Source: Lachnospiraceae bacterium (GTDB lineage: Bacteria > Bacillota > Clostridia > Lachnospirales > Lachnospiraceae). From it: DNA of 64,000 nt. The stretch is from assembly GCA_015057115.1 (NCBI GenBank), contig SVEZ01000014.1, forward strand, positions 37,460-101,459, read 5' to 3'. Under the pieces are notes generated by a model. The model was not told where the DNA came from. It searched no databases and saw only the letters and a program-made list of their open reading frames with translations. Both the position numbers and the translations under genes were made by a program. Below, piece by piece: positions 11,008 to 19,902 of the stretch (positions within the stretch are counted from its first letter, which is position 1; every line of letters starts with the position of its first letter).

Positions 11008-11283
11008 TTATTTTGCTGATTGGGCAAATTTCTGCTTTACCTCGTCAATTTTCTTCATTTCTGCTGCCGGTGTAGGATAATATCCTTTATGGTGCATGGA
11101 TTCAAAAACCTCTTCCTGAATCAGATGCTCCTGCTCTAAACATTTATGAAAAGCCTCACGCACATGGCTGTGATCGCACTCATTCATAAAGGTGTTGTAA
11201 TGATTTGTCGCCGCATGCTGCGCTGCCAGCGCGTCGGCGTAGATTTCTTTTTCCGTGTAGCAGTTACAATTACAGTTTCCCAT
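11008..11283 (-). CDS. Spore coat protein, CotF-like
   Basis: MGNCNCNCYTEKEIYADALAAQHAATNHYNTFMNECDHSHVREAFHKCLEQEHLIQEEVFESMHHKGYYP. Confidence 0.75.
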   Translation of the reverse strand: MGNCNCNCYTEKEIYADALAAQHAATNHYNTFMNECDHSHVREAFHKCLEQEHLIQEEVFESMHHKGYYPTPAAEMKKIDEVKQKFAQSAK

Positions 11284-11294
11284 CTTCGCTCCTC

Positions 11295-11480
11295 CTAACC
11301 TAATAATCCGTAAATACTGTTTAAATGTCCCTGATGCTTGCTTGCGATGTGCTCCAGCTGTTTTTTCACTTCCGGATCCTCTGCCTGGCTGGCCAGCATC
11401 TGGAATTTTTTCACATGAAGTTCCTCTTCACCTAATACCTGATTAATAGCATCCAGCTCTTTTTCCGTAATCTGTGGCAT
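11295..11480 (-). CDS. Small spore coat / ferritin-like helical protein (61 aa)
   Basis: MPQITEKELDAINQVLGEEELHVKKFQMLASQAEDPEVKKQLEHIASKHQGHLNSIYGLLG. The internal start at 11480 fits the RBS better than the ORF-track start 11600. Confidence 0.65.
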   Translation of the reverse strand: MPQITEKELDAINQVLGEEELHVKKFQMLASQAEDPEVKKQLEHIASKHQGHLNSIYGLLG

Positions 11481-11553
11481 ACCTTTCGTCTCCTTTCTTT
11501 TTGTCCTTCCTAGTATGCTCCCGTTTTCGAAAAATATACTTTTCCAAAAAATA

Positions 11554-11585
11554 AACCTTGAAAGTAATCGCTTACTTCCAAGGTT
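11554..11585 (-). terminator. Probable terminator hairpin
   Basis: AACCTTGGAAGTAAGCGATTACTTTCAAGGTT on the minus strand, followed by TATTTTTT. Confidence 0.6.
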
Positions 11586-11600
11586 GTTTTCATTTAACAT

Positions 11601-11966
11601 TTAAACCAGGTCATGTCCAAACCGATGGGAAAGCGCTTTCTCTGTCAAAAACACTCCAAAAAGCAAGAAACAGGTTTCCACAATCATCCAGATTCCACAC
11701 GCAGTCTCATATCGCTCTATAGGCATCCGGGAAAAAGCAACGGCAATTACAGCCGTAAAAATCATAGTCCACTTACCTGCCCAAATATAATACTTCCCGC
11801 AAACCTGATGAGCAAAACGGGTCGTAGTGGTGTTTCTCATGGAGCGCTCTGTCCGATAGTAAATGCGACAACGCTTACTACGCGGGCGCACCTTAACAAG
11901 GCATTGGCCCATAAAAATCATCACCAACGGAATCGTCATCAAAATTGCCGAAAACAAAAACCACAT
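11601..11966 (-). CDS. SdpI/YhfL-like small membrane protein
   Basis: Three hydrophobic segments plus YRTERSMRNTTTTRFAHQVCGKYYIWAGK, reminiscent of the SdpI-family YRTPxSMKNxxxWxxAN motif. Confidence 0.5.
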   Translation of the reverse strand: MWFLFSAILMTIPLVMIFMGQCLVKVRPRSKRCRIYYRTERSMRNTTTTRFAHQVCGKYYIWAGKWTMIFTAVIAVAFSRMPIERYETACGIWMIVETCFLLFGVFLTEKALSHRFGHDLV

Positions 11967-12158
11967 CTATCTCACCTGCATTCTATGCTTACTAGATATA
12001 GTATATCGTACTTTTCACAGTTTTTCCAGCATTTTTTGCAAAAAATTACACATTTTGTGGTTTCTTTCCAACATCTTCCACAGTTATCCACAACTTGTTG
12101 TGCCCTGTCCTTCACTTTCCCACATTTTTGACTCACCACATCTTGGGGGCATCCCGTT

Positions 12159-12635
12159 TTACAGGATTTTTTCCACCTGTTCACCCACAACCAGGCAAAC
12201 TCCGATTCCCACGGCGAGATATGGTCCAAAGGCAAAGGCCTCGCCGTGTCGCTTTTTTCCCATCTGTTTCGGCAGATTCACCATCAACGCAAGCACGGCG
12301 GCAATCAGCAGTGCCACCAACCCCTGTACAGTTCCCAGTAAAATGCCGGCCGCCGCCATTAACTTCACATCGCCGCCTCCCAGCATTCTGCCTTTTGTAA
12401 TATAAAAAGCCAACGCCAAGGGCAAAAACAAACTGATTCCCCCAACTATTCCCTCCGGCCACAGACTGTCTTCACACAGCCGAATTCCAACGCCTACTGC
12501 CAAAAGATAAAGCCAGTAACCCGGCAAAATCTTATGCGTTCGGGCATCCGTTATCGCCATAGCCACAAGGGTCGGAACACATAGTGTTCCTTTGATTATC
12601 CCGATTTCCATTTTTAACTCCTCCCCATTATCCAT
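12159..12635 (-). CDS. A24 family prepilin peptidase (TadV/CpaA-like)
   Basis: AITDARTHKILP and GGGDVKLMAAAGILLG; multi-pass membrane protein. Confidence 0.85.
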   Translation of the reverse strand: MDNGEELKMEIGIIKGTLCVPTLVAMAITDARTHKILPGYWLYLLAVGVGIRLCEDSLWPEGIVGGISLFLPLALAFYITKGRMLGGGDVKLMAAAGILLGTVQGLVALLIAAVLALMVNLPKQMGKKRHGEAFAFGPYLAVGIGVCLVVGEQVEKIL

Positions 12636-12636
12636 A

Positions 12637-13992
12637 TTAACCGCAGGCTTCCCCGGCAGTCATTTTTTTCCCTAAAATAAAATAACTTGGTACCAATACC
12701 AGCATAGCTCCCATCCATGCAGCTACTTCTGCATAGTAAACGCCGGACTCTCCTACCCACAACGGAAGCAATAATGCCACGAAGGTTCGCATACAGAATT
12801 CAGAAATTCCGGAAACCATGGGAAGTACCGTGTTGCCCATGCCCTGTATGGTGGAGCGAATCACATGAAGTTCGTACAACACCGGCAAACATACCGCCAT
12901 AATGCTGATGTATCGGTAGCCCACTGCAATGGCCTCACCAATCTCCTCCGGCGTTCCGGACATGAACATTCCCACAATCCGGCGGCCAAAAATCAAAATA
13001 ACCATCATGATTACCACAGATGTTGCAAGCGCAATCATGCTGGCTCCCCGGACTCCTTTTCGGATTCGATTTCCCTGTCCGGCTCCCAGGTTCTGCCCTG
13101 TATAGGTCACCATGGCAAAACCATAGGAAGTCGCGGCTATTTCCAACAATCCATACAATTTATTGACCGCTGTGATTCCCCCGATAAAAGCAACACTGAA
13201 CTGGTTCACCACCGATTGCACAATCATGCCGCCCACTGCAATAATGCCATTTTGGAGTGCCATCGGAAGTCCCAGGTAGAGAAGGTGTCCTCCCAAACGC
13301 ATATCCAACCGGCAATCGCTTCTGCTAAGATGCAAAAGGGGAATTTTCCGCATATAATGCAGGCAATACAAACTGGATACCAGCTGACCGCAAACGGTTC
13401 CCAAGGCAGCACCGGCAATGCCCCAATGAAAAACCAGCACAAACAAAAGATCCAATCCTATGTTGGTAAATGACGCCACCACCATGGCCTTTAACGGAGT
13501 TCTGCTGTCTCCCAAAGCTCTTAATATGCTGGCAAACAAGTTATACATCATAATAATGGGCGTTCCCAGATAGATTAGTCGCAGGTATAAAATAGCATCC
13601 GCCCACACCCTCTGCTTTGTTTTAAGTATTTGTAATCCGTAAGGGGCCAGCACTTCTCCCAGCAGGGTCATTCCCAAGGAAAAGACTATGGCAATCACCA
13701 GAGAATTTCCCACGGTCTTTTTCAGAGATTTCTCATCCCCTGCCCCAAAATCGTAGGCCATTTTTATGGCAAATCCCTGAGAAAATCCCTGAATGATTCC
13801 CAACATCATCCAGGACAGCCAGTCGTCTGCCCCCAAAGCCGCCAGTGCATTTACACCCAAATAACGCCCTACCACCATGGTATCTACTATGGTGTAGAGC
13901 TGCTGAAACACGTTTCCAACCATCAGTGGAAGGGCAAAGGTTACAATTAGCTTCGTCGGTCTGCCCTGTGTCATGCTCTTTAAACTACTCAA
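12637..13992 (-). CDS. MATE family efflux transporter
   Basis: MTQGRPTKLIVTFALPLMVGNVFQQLYTIVDTMVVGRYLG and 12-TM topology. Confidence 0.93.
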   Translation of the reverse strand: MSSLKSMTQGRPTKLIVTFALPLMVGNVFQQLYTIVDTMVVGRYLGVNALAALGADDWLSWMMLGIIQGFSQGFAIKMAYDFGAGDEKSLKKTVGNSLVIAIVFSLGMTLLGEVLAPYGLQILKTKQRVWADAILYLRLIYLGTPIIMMYNLFASILRALGDSRTPLKAMVVASFTNIGLDLLFVLVFHWGIAGAALGTVCGQLVSSLYCLHYMRKIPLLHLSRSDCRLDMRLGGHLLYLGLPMALQNGIIAVGGMIVQSVVNQFSVAFIGGITAVNKLYGLLEIAATSYGFAMVTYTGQNLGAGQGNRIRKGVRGASMIALATSVVIMMVILIFGRRIVGMFMSGTPEEIGEAIAVGYRYISIMAVCLPVLYELHVIRSTIQGMGNTVLPMVSGISEFCMRTFVALLLPLWVGESGVYYAEVAAWMGAMLVLVPSYFILGKKMTAGEACG

Positions 13993-14054
13993 TTTTCCTT
14001 ATCTCCTTATCCTTATCTCCTTATCCCATACCCGGGCAGTCTCCGGCGAAAATT

Positions 14055-14320
14055 CTAATGCATGCTCTGTGCCAAAAATGAGGCCAGTCCTTCTTTCACA
14101 TCCCTCCGGATCTCCTCCCGCTATGCGGTTCATATTTCTTATATTAGCACCATCCATGCCAATAAGATAGTCATTTTTTTATAATCTTCTTTTGTCATCT
14201 GTTTCGCCCGGTGGGGAACCACCGGTACGCCCTCCGCCCGGAGTTTCGCCACGGTTCCATGGTGCGGCGGATTACCAATTTCCTCCCGGCTGGCAGCCGC
14301 CGAGTCGATTTCAAATTGTT
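14055..14320 (-). pseudogene. Low-molecular-weight protein-tyrosine phosphatase remnant (no catalytic N-terminus, frameshifted, internally deleted)
   Basis: FEIDSAAASREEIGNPPHHGTVAKLRAEGVPVVPHRAKQMTKEDYKK, then after a frameshift at an A7 tract DYLIGMDGANIRNMNRIAGGDPEG, then in another frame EIRRDVKEGLASFLAQSMH*. Confidence 0.8.
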
Positions 14321-14343
14321 CCTGATATATATCCCCAAAAGAT

Positions 14344-14377
14344 ATGGGCAGAACCCGGGAAAACCGGTTCTGCCCAT
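14344..14377 (-). terminator. Terminator-like hairpin at the 3' end of the 14.4-23.4 kb operon
   Basis: 12-bp perfect stem ATGGGCAGAACC (14344-14355) / GGTTCTGCCCAT (14366-14377), followed on the minus strand by ATCTTTT. Confidence 0.7.
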
Positions 14378-14448
14378 TTATATACTCAATCGCCCTGTCT
14401 TTATAATCCAAAGCAGAAAAAACAAATTACATCTGGATTCAGTCTACC

Positions 14449-15768
14449 CTATTCTGCTTCGCAAACCTTCTCAAACCTGTTAAAATCCATGCGTTCCTCT
14501 TCCCGCTCTGCTGTCACCGGTTCATACTCTGCAGAGATTCCGTTCTCCTTCAATATCTTGCAGATTCCCTGCGACAGTTTTTCTGCGTACTGGTCATGTC
14601 TGATTAACATATTTCCCTGATCACGAAAACTGGAGACAACGGACATCAACATGTTTTCCCGAAGGCAGGCCAAAACCAGATCATCAATTGCATCCTCCAT
14701 CTGCTTTGGCAGCGATACTTTTCCTGTATTTGTCAGCATAATAGTTTGAGCCGCCATACCTTTTTCCCGTGCCGCAGGACGGGCTTCGCCCTGGGCAGGA
14801 TTTTGTTCAACCAACGGTCCTTTGATTACTCTGTCCACCACATGTTCCAATTCCCTGGCTCTGGAAATCATATTCGCCATATCCATCTGCACGTCCATAT
14901 CCTGCTGCAGTCTTCTGACCTGTTCCTCAAACGGAAGGTTTCTGTATTCCGGATAATAGGGCAGGCGAATGTTTCCGATATAATTTCTCTGAGATTTTTT
15001 CTTCATTCTGGATCGCATATCCACCGGAATTCCCGTTACGATATGCTGATCGGCTATCTCAAACATTTCCAACAGTGCAGAATCCACCACCGCAGCAAGG
15101 AACGCGGTTGCCTTCACTTGCAGAGCATGTACGCGTTCCAGAAGTTCCTGGTTTTTCCAGCGTATCCGGTACTGCAACGGCTTCCTATCGTCTTGACAGC
15201 TGTCATCCGGGCATACAAATACATTCTGAGGTATATACACGTCATGGGGCTCTCCAATTTCCACAGTCCCCGCATCTTTAAGAAAAGAGGCTAAAAGCGT
15301 GGGATCATTCCTGTCTTCCTCAGTATAAATTTTACCTTCCGATTCCACCTGCACACCCGAAAGCTGTAGATAGTAATAAATCAGCGTCATCGTAAATGCA
15401 ATGATCGTGCGACCGTCTCCCAGCGAATGGTGGGCACGCACACTTACGAACGTCCCATCACAGATTACACGAAAGAGATAACCATTCGTTTCTTCACTGC
15501 CAAGGTGCCAGACACCCTGATTTCTGGCATAGAGCTTGCAGGGCAGATGATTCTCCTTCAGATAAAGATATCCATCCCTGCCGATTACCGGTTTCATACC
15601 AAACAGAGGAAAACAGCTTACCGCCTTATCCAATGCTTTTTCCAGAATTTTTTCATCCAGGGGCTCTTTCATCTGCAGCGCGAAACTCTCCAATGAACAA
15701 CCGCCTTTCCTATCCGTGTAAAAGAAAAATTCCTCCCCCTTTTCCGGTCGCTGTAATGTCGTACTCAT
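14449..15768 (-). CDS. Condensation-domain / PapA-WES-like acyltransferase-fold protein
   Basis: HHxxxDG-like motif in VRAHHSLGDGRTIIAF; VTGIPVDMRSRM; overall length and layout of CoA-dependent acyltransferase-fold proteins. Confidence 0.7.
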   Translation of the reverse strand: MSTTLQRPEKGEEFFFYTDRKGGCSLESFALQMKEPLDEKILEKALDKAVSCFPLFGMKPVIGRDGYLYLKENHLPCKLYARNQGVWHLGSEETNGYLFRVICDGTFVSVRAHHSLGDGRTIIAFTMTLIYYYLQLSGVQVESEGKIYTEEDRNDPTLLASFLKDAGTVEIGEPHDVYIPQNVFVCPDDSCQDDRKPLQYRIRWKNQELLERVHALQVKATAFLAAVVDSALLEMFEIADQHIVTGIPVDMRSRMKKKSQRNYIGNIRLPYYPEYRNLPFEEQVRRLQQDMDVQMDMANMISRARELEHVVDRVIKGPLVEQNPAQGEARPAAREKGMAAQTIMLTNTGKVSLPKQMEDAIDDLVLACLRENMLMSVVSSFRDQGNMLIRHDQYAEKLSQGICKILKENGISAEYEPVTAEREEERMDFNRFEKVCEAE

Positions 15769-16274
15769 TTGCGTACCTCCTTTAGGGCTTCATAAACATA
15801 CGGAGGCAGCCAGTCCTTATGCCCCTCCAGATCATCTCGAATGGCAGAGGAACTGTAGCCTACCCGCTCTACGATTATAAACTGAATATCCGGAAACTCC
15901 TTCTCCAGCTGCGGTCGTATCGCTTCATAATCCTCCCCGAAAAGAAAGGCATCCACCTTTTCTCCTATAACCTCACTGGTTTTCCGGATAAAATCATAAA
16001 ATAGTTCTATCCCGTAGCTTTTTCCTTTCTCCTCCGATTCCTCCCGGAAGATTCGTACTCGGCCTTCAACCCCCAGGTCCTTGCTGATATGCTCGAAGAA
16101 AGATCGTTTTGTCTCCCAGTCTGTCAAATCCACTCCTTCATTGTATCGAACAAACATATTCAAGTATTCAAAACGCTCCAGGCCATACTTCATCGTTTGA
16201 ATATGTCCAACATGTACAGGATTAAAAGATCCTACATACACAACGTTTCTACCCAGCTTCTCATCCATCTCCAT
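15765..16274 (-). CDS. NMNAT-like nucleotidyltransferase (HxGH family)
   Basis: VVYVGSFNPVHVGHIQTMKYG (GxFxPxHxGH) and YSSSAIRDDL (ISSTxIR-like). Confidence 0.75.
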   Translation of the reverse strand: MEMDEKLGRNVVYVGSFNPVHVGHIQTMKYGLERFEYLNMFVRYNEGVDLTDWETKRSFFEHISKDLGVEGRVRIFREESEEKGKSYGIELFYDFIRKTSEVIGEKVDAFLFGEDYEAIRPQLEKEFPDIQFIIVERVGYSSSAIRDDLEGHKDWLPPYVYEALKEVRK

Positions 16275-16337
16275 TCTCCTTTCATTCCATCCGGCCCTTG
16301 TTATTTGCAGCCTCTTTTTTATTCACAACTATATCGG

Positions 16338-18167
16338 TCATGCCACCGTGTCCTCTGAGGCGGCCTGCCGGTACATGGAAGCATATTTCCCATTCAGCTT
16401 CATCAGATCGCTGTGGCTGCCAACCTCCTTAATGTCACCCTCCTCCATGTAGAGAATGGCGTCTGCATTCTTAATCGTAAAGAGACGATGAGCAATCATA
16501 AAGCAGGTTCGGTTCTCCATCAGCTTATCCATCGCACGGGCGATCAAAAATTCGGTTTTCGTATCCACCTGGGAGGTTGCTTCATCCAAAATCAAAATCT
16601 TCGGATCCGCAAGCATCGTCCTTGCAATTGCCAGCAGCTGCTTCTCTCCGGAGGAAAGACTGGCATTCTCTTCGCTGACATAGGTTTCATAGCCCTCGGA
16701 CATCTTCTCAATAAATGAATCACACTGCACCTGTTTTGCAACGGCACGAATCTCCTCCATGGTCGCATCCGGTTTTCCATAACGAATGTTGTCAGCAATA
16801 GTGCCGTCAAAAATCCACGTATCCTGAAGCACCATTCCAAAGGAACTTCGTAAATTGTCTCTCGTAATGTCCTTGATATCTGTGGCATCCAGGAATATCC
16901 TGCCGCCATCTATCTCGTAAAATCGCAATAGCAGGTTGATAAGCGTGGTTTTTCCTGCTCCGGAAGGTCCTACGATAGCCATCGTCATACCGGGTCTTGC
17001 ATGGAAGGAAACATCATGCATCAGTACCTTATCCGGCGTATAGCCAAAGACCACATTTTTAAATTCCACTTCTCCTTTTACCTTGGAAACTGTCAGCTCC
17101 TTCACTGCCTGATCCGGTACGTCCTCCTCTTCCGCCAGGAATTCGTACACCCGTCCTGCGGCCGTAAGTCCGTTCTGAATATTATTCATCGAAGTCGAAA
17201 GTGTGGACATGGGCGAACTAACCATGTTTCCGTAAAAAATAAACGCCTGAAATTCTCCAATTGTGAGTTTGTTTTTCAAAAGCATGATTCCCCCTACAAT
17301 GCAGAGAATCAGATATGCAACATTATTCACAATGGTATTCATGGGGATAACAAATCCCGACAAAAAACGGCTCTGCACATAGGAATCATAAAACCGCTTA
17401 TTACTCTTTGCAAAATCCTCCAGCTTCTTTTTCTCGCAGCCATAGGACTTCATCAGCATATGATTGGAATAGGTATCCGACACCAGAGCGTTTAGCTCTC
17501 CTACCGTGTTATTTTGCTGCAGGAAAAGCCTGTTCGTCTTTTTCATGATAAACATCATAATCCCAAAACCAAGAGGAATAACTGCAATATAAATCAGAGC
17601 CAGTCTCCAGTCCGTAATGAGCATCGCTGCAACCAGTCCAACCAGAAGGATCAGCTGTCCCAGAATACTGCTCACCGTAGATTCCACACTACTGGCCATT
17701 GTCACCATATCATTGGTTACCCGGGAGAGAATGTCCCCGGTAGGATGGGTGTCTATGTAATTCAGCTTCATGCGATTCAGCTTCTTCTGTGCCCGGTTTC
17801 TGAGATTAAGAACCAGTGTCTCCCCCACTTTTACCATGCTGCGGTTCACAACGATATCTACGCCATATCCCACCAGGTACATGACCAAAAGCAGCAGGCA
17901 CCAGGAAACAACATGATTCATGTCAAAGTTCCCTGTTCCTACGGAGGAAGAAAGATAGTCCGTAATATTTCCGGCAATACGCGGCGCAACAGCCAGAACA
18001 ACCTTAGCAACAGAAATAATCACAACGCAAAAAATAATTATCCCCTTCTGGGAAGCCACGTCCCGAAGGATATTCCCCATTGCGCCCCGGTTTGTTCCTT
18101 CGGCAGTTCTTTGTCCGCCATGCTGCCTGGCTTTTGGCATTTTGTTTGCTATAGCGTTATTTGGCAT
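16338..18167 (-). CDS. ABC transporter, TMD-NBD fusion (exporter half 2)
   Basis: Walker A VGPSGAGKTTL, signature LSSGEKQLLAIAR, Walker B ILILDEATSQVD, H-loop IAHRL. Start MPNNAIANK at 18167 with upstream GGAGGG/AAAGG. Confidence 0.92.
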   Translation of the reverse strand: MPNNAIANKMPKARQHGGQRTAEGTNRGAMGNILRDVASQKGIIIFCVVIISVAKVVLAVAPRIAGNITDYLSSSVGTGNFDMNHVVSWCLLLLVMYLVGYGVDIVVNRSMVKVGETLVLNLRNRAQKKLNRMKLNYIDTHPTGDILSRVTNDMVTMASSVESTVSSILGQLILLVGLVAAMLITDWRLALIYIAVIPLGFGIMMFIMKKTNRLFLQQNNTVGELNALVSDTYSNHMLMKSYGCEKKKLEDFAKSNKRFYDSYVQSRFLSGFVIPMNTIVNNVAYLILCIVGGIMLLKNKLTIGEFQAFIFYGNMVSSPMSTLSTSMNNIQNGLTAAGRVYEFLAEEEDVPDQAVKELTVSKVKGEVEFKNVVFGYTPDKVLMHDVSFHARPGMTMAIVGPSGAGKTTLINLLLRFYEIDGGRIFLDATDIKDITRDNLRSSFGMVLQDTWIFDGTIADNIRYGKPDATMEEIRAVAKQVQCDSFIEKMSEGYETYVSEENASLSSGEKQLLAIARTMLADPKILILDEATSQVDTKTEFLIARAMDKLMENRTCFMIAHRLFTIKNADAILYMEEGDIKEVGSHSDLMKLNGKYASMYRQAASEDTVA

Positions 18168-19902
18168 TTTCCTTTCCCTCCCCTTCCAGATAGTTCTGCG
18201 TCTCATAAATATCCTGATATTCCCGGCAACTCTGCAAAAGCTCTTCGTGGGTTCCCTTTCCTACAATCCTACCCTTATCCAGCACAATAATTTGATCTGC
18301 GTGCCGAATCGTAGAAATCTTCTGCGCCACCATCAATACCGTCTTTCCTTTCAGAAGTTTTTGTACCCGGCCTAATACAACGCTTTCTGTTTTTGCGTCC
18401 AGGGCAGAAAAGGTATCATCAAAAATATAAATATCCGCATCCTTCACCACGCATCTCGCAATGGACATACGCTGTCTTTGTCCGCCGGAGATATTGCGGC
18501 CGTCCTGAGCCATCATTGTCTTCAGCCCATCCGGCATCTTGGTAATCACCTCATCAAACCGTGACGCTTCGCAGGCTGCCTGCACCCGCTCTTCTGATAC
18601 GCTTTCATCATACATGGCAATATTATTAAAAGCCGTATCCTGGAACACATATGCTTTTTGCGCCGCATAGGAAAGATGTCGGCGGTACTCTTCCTTATCC
18701 ACTTCCTTCAGAGACTGTCCGTCCACCCGGATTGTTCCGAATGTAGGCTCGTAAAAGCCCATGAGCAGATTCATTATCGTCGTCTTACCGCTTCCGGTCG
18801 TTCCGATAAATGCGGTTGTGGTTCCCGGAGAAATCGTAAAAGATACATTTGCAATGGTATTGGTTGCTTTGGCATATCCAAAGATAACATCCTCAAACTC
18901 AATTCCGCCGCCCTTCATGACGATTGGTTTTGCCCCCGGATTCTCATCCACTTCTTTTTCATATTCCAAAAGCTCATTAATACGGGAACAGGAAACCGCC
19001 ATCTTGGGAAGAAGGCTGACCAGAATCGGAACAATTCCAAGACAGGTAACAAAATATGCCAGATACTGAAATACCATAAGAAGGTCGCTGATTGATGTCA
19101 TCCCCTCCTGCAACTGGCGACTGCCGGCAAGATAGATAAATACAATAGCCCAGTTCATGACAATCAGGGAAGCCGGCGAAAGAAAATTGTTAATCCTGCT
19201 GGCTGTCACCGTAGATTCATAGGCTTCATAATTCGCCTGACCTAATTTCTCCTCCTCCAGTTTCTCATTATTAAAAGCACGAATTGTCCGCGCTCCGGTA
19301 ATCTTTTCCTTCATCAGAAGATTGATACGCTCGATTTTCAGCTGTGTTTTGGCAAAAAGACGCTTAGACTTTGCGCCAAAATAAATCATCATTCCAACCG
19401 TAAAGGAAAAAGCGCAAAAGAGAATCAGAAACAGCATCCAATTCATCCTTGCAATCAAAATCAACATTACAACAATAATAATCGGCACAGTCATGGCTGA
19501 CCGCAAAATATTAATCATAAAAATCTGAATCTGTGTTGCATCCGCCAACGTTCTGGTCAACAGCGCAGACTCCCCGAACCGGTTATAGTCCTGGGGTGAC
19601 AGGGAAAGTACCTTTCGGTAACAATCCTGGCGAATATCCGCTGTTATCCCCGCAGTCAGCTGTGCACTAAGCCGGGATGCCACAACGGTACATAAGCCTA
19701 CAAGAAGAGTAAAAATCATCATTCGCAGGCCGGAATGCAGGATATAATCCATATCCTGCATTCCTACACCTTTGTCTATAATATTCTTCATCTCCGCCAT
19801 CAAAAAGATGGTCTGTATGACAACCTGCAAAAACACGAAGAAGATATTTCCCAGTAACTTCCCCTTAGAACGAAACAAATATTTTTTTATTATTTTCCCC
19901 AT
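18157..19902 (-). CDS. ABC transporter, TMD-NBD fusion (exporter half 1)
   Basis: IGTTGSGKTTIMN, ISGGQRQRMSIAR, IYIFDDTFSALD. Here the catalytic Glu after Walker B is replaced by Asp (FDDTF), as in asymmetric heterodimeric exporters. Confidence 0.92.
   Translation of the reverse strand: MGKIIKKYLFRSKGKLLGNIFFVFLQVVIQTIFLMAEMKNIIDKGVGMQDMDYILHSGLRMMIFTLLVGLCTVVASRLSAQLTAGITADIRQDCYRKVLSLSPQDYNRFGESALLTRTLADATQIQIFMINILRSAMTVPIIIVVMLILIARMNWMLFLILFCAFSFTVGMMIYFGAKSKRLFAKTQLKIERINLLMKEKITGARTIRAFNNEKLEEEKLGQANYEAYESTVTASRINNFLSPASLIVMNWAIVFIYLAGSRQLQEGMTSISDLLMVFQYLAYFVTCLGIVPILVSLLPKMAVSCSRINELLEYEKEVDENPGAKPIVMKGGGIEFEDVIFGYAKATNTIANVSFTISPGTTTAFIGTTGSGKTTIMNLLMGFYEPTFGTIRVDGQSLKEVDKEEYRRHLSYAAQKAYVFQDTAFNNIAMYDESVSEERVQAACEASRFDEVITKMPDGLKTMMAQDGRNISGGQRQRMSIARCVVKDADIYIFDDTFSALDAKTESVVLGRVQKLLKGKTVLMVAQKISTIRHADQIIVLDKGRIVGKGTHEELLQSCREYQDIYETQNYLEGEGKENAK

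Noticed and set aside
11972-12235. 87-aa Cys-rich ORF
   Set aside because: Starts inside the prepilin peptidase gene and reads the DnaA-box-like spacer; no RBS or known Cys motif spacing.
17514-18290. 258-aa antisense ORF over the ABC transporter genes
   Set aside because: Shadow ORF; composition (Asn/His-rich) and position argue against coding.
16338-19902. Calling the ABC pair a bacteriocin or multidrug exporter
   Set aside because: No C39 peptidase domain or leader peptide seen. The generic heterodimeric exporter assignment is all the sequence supports.
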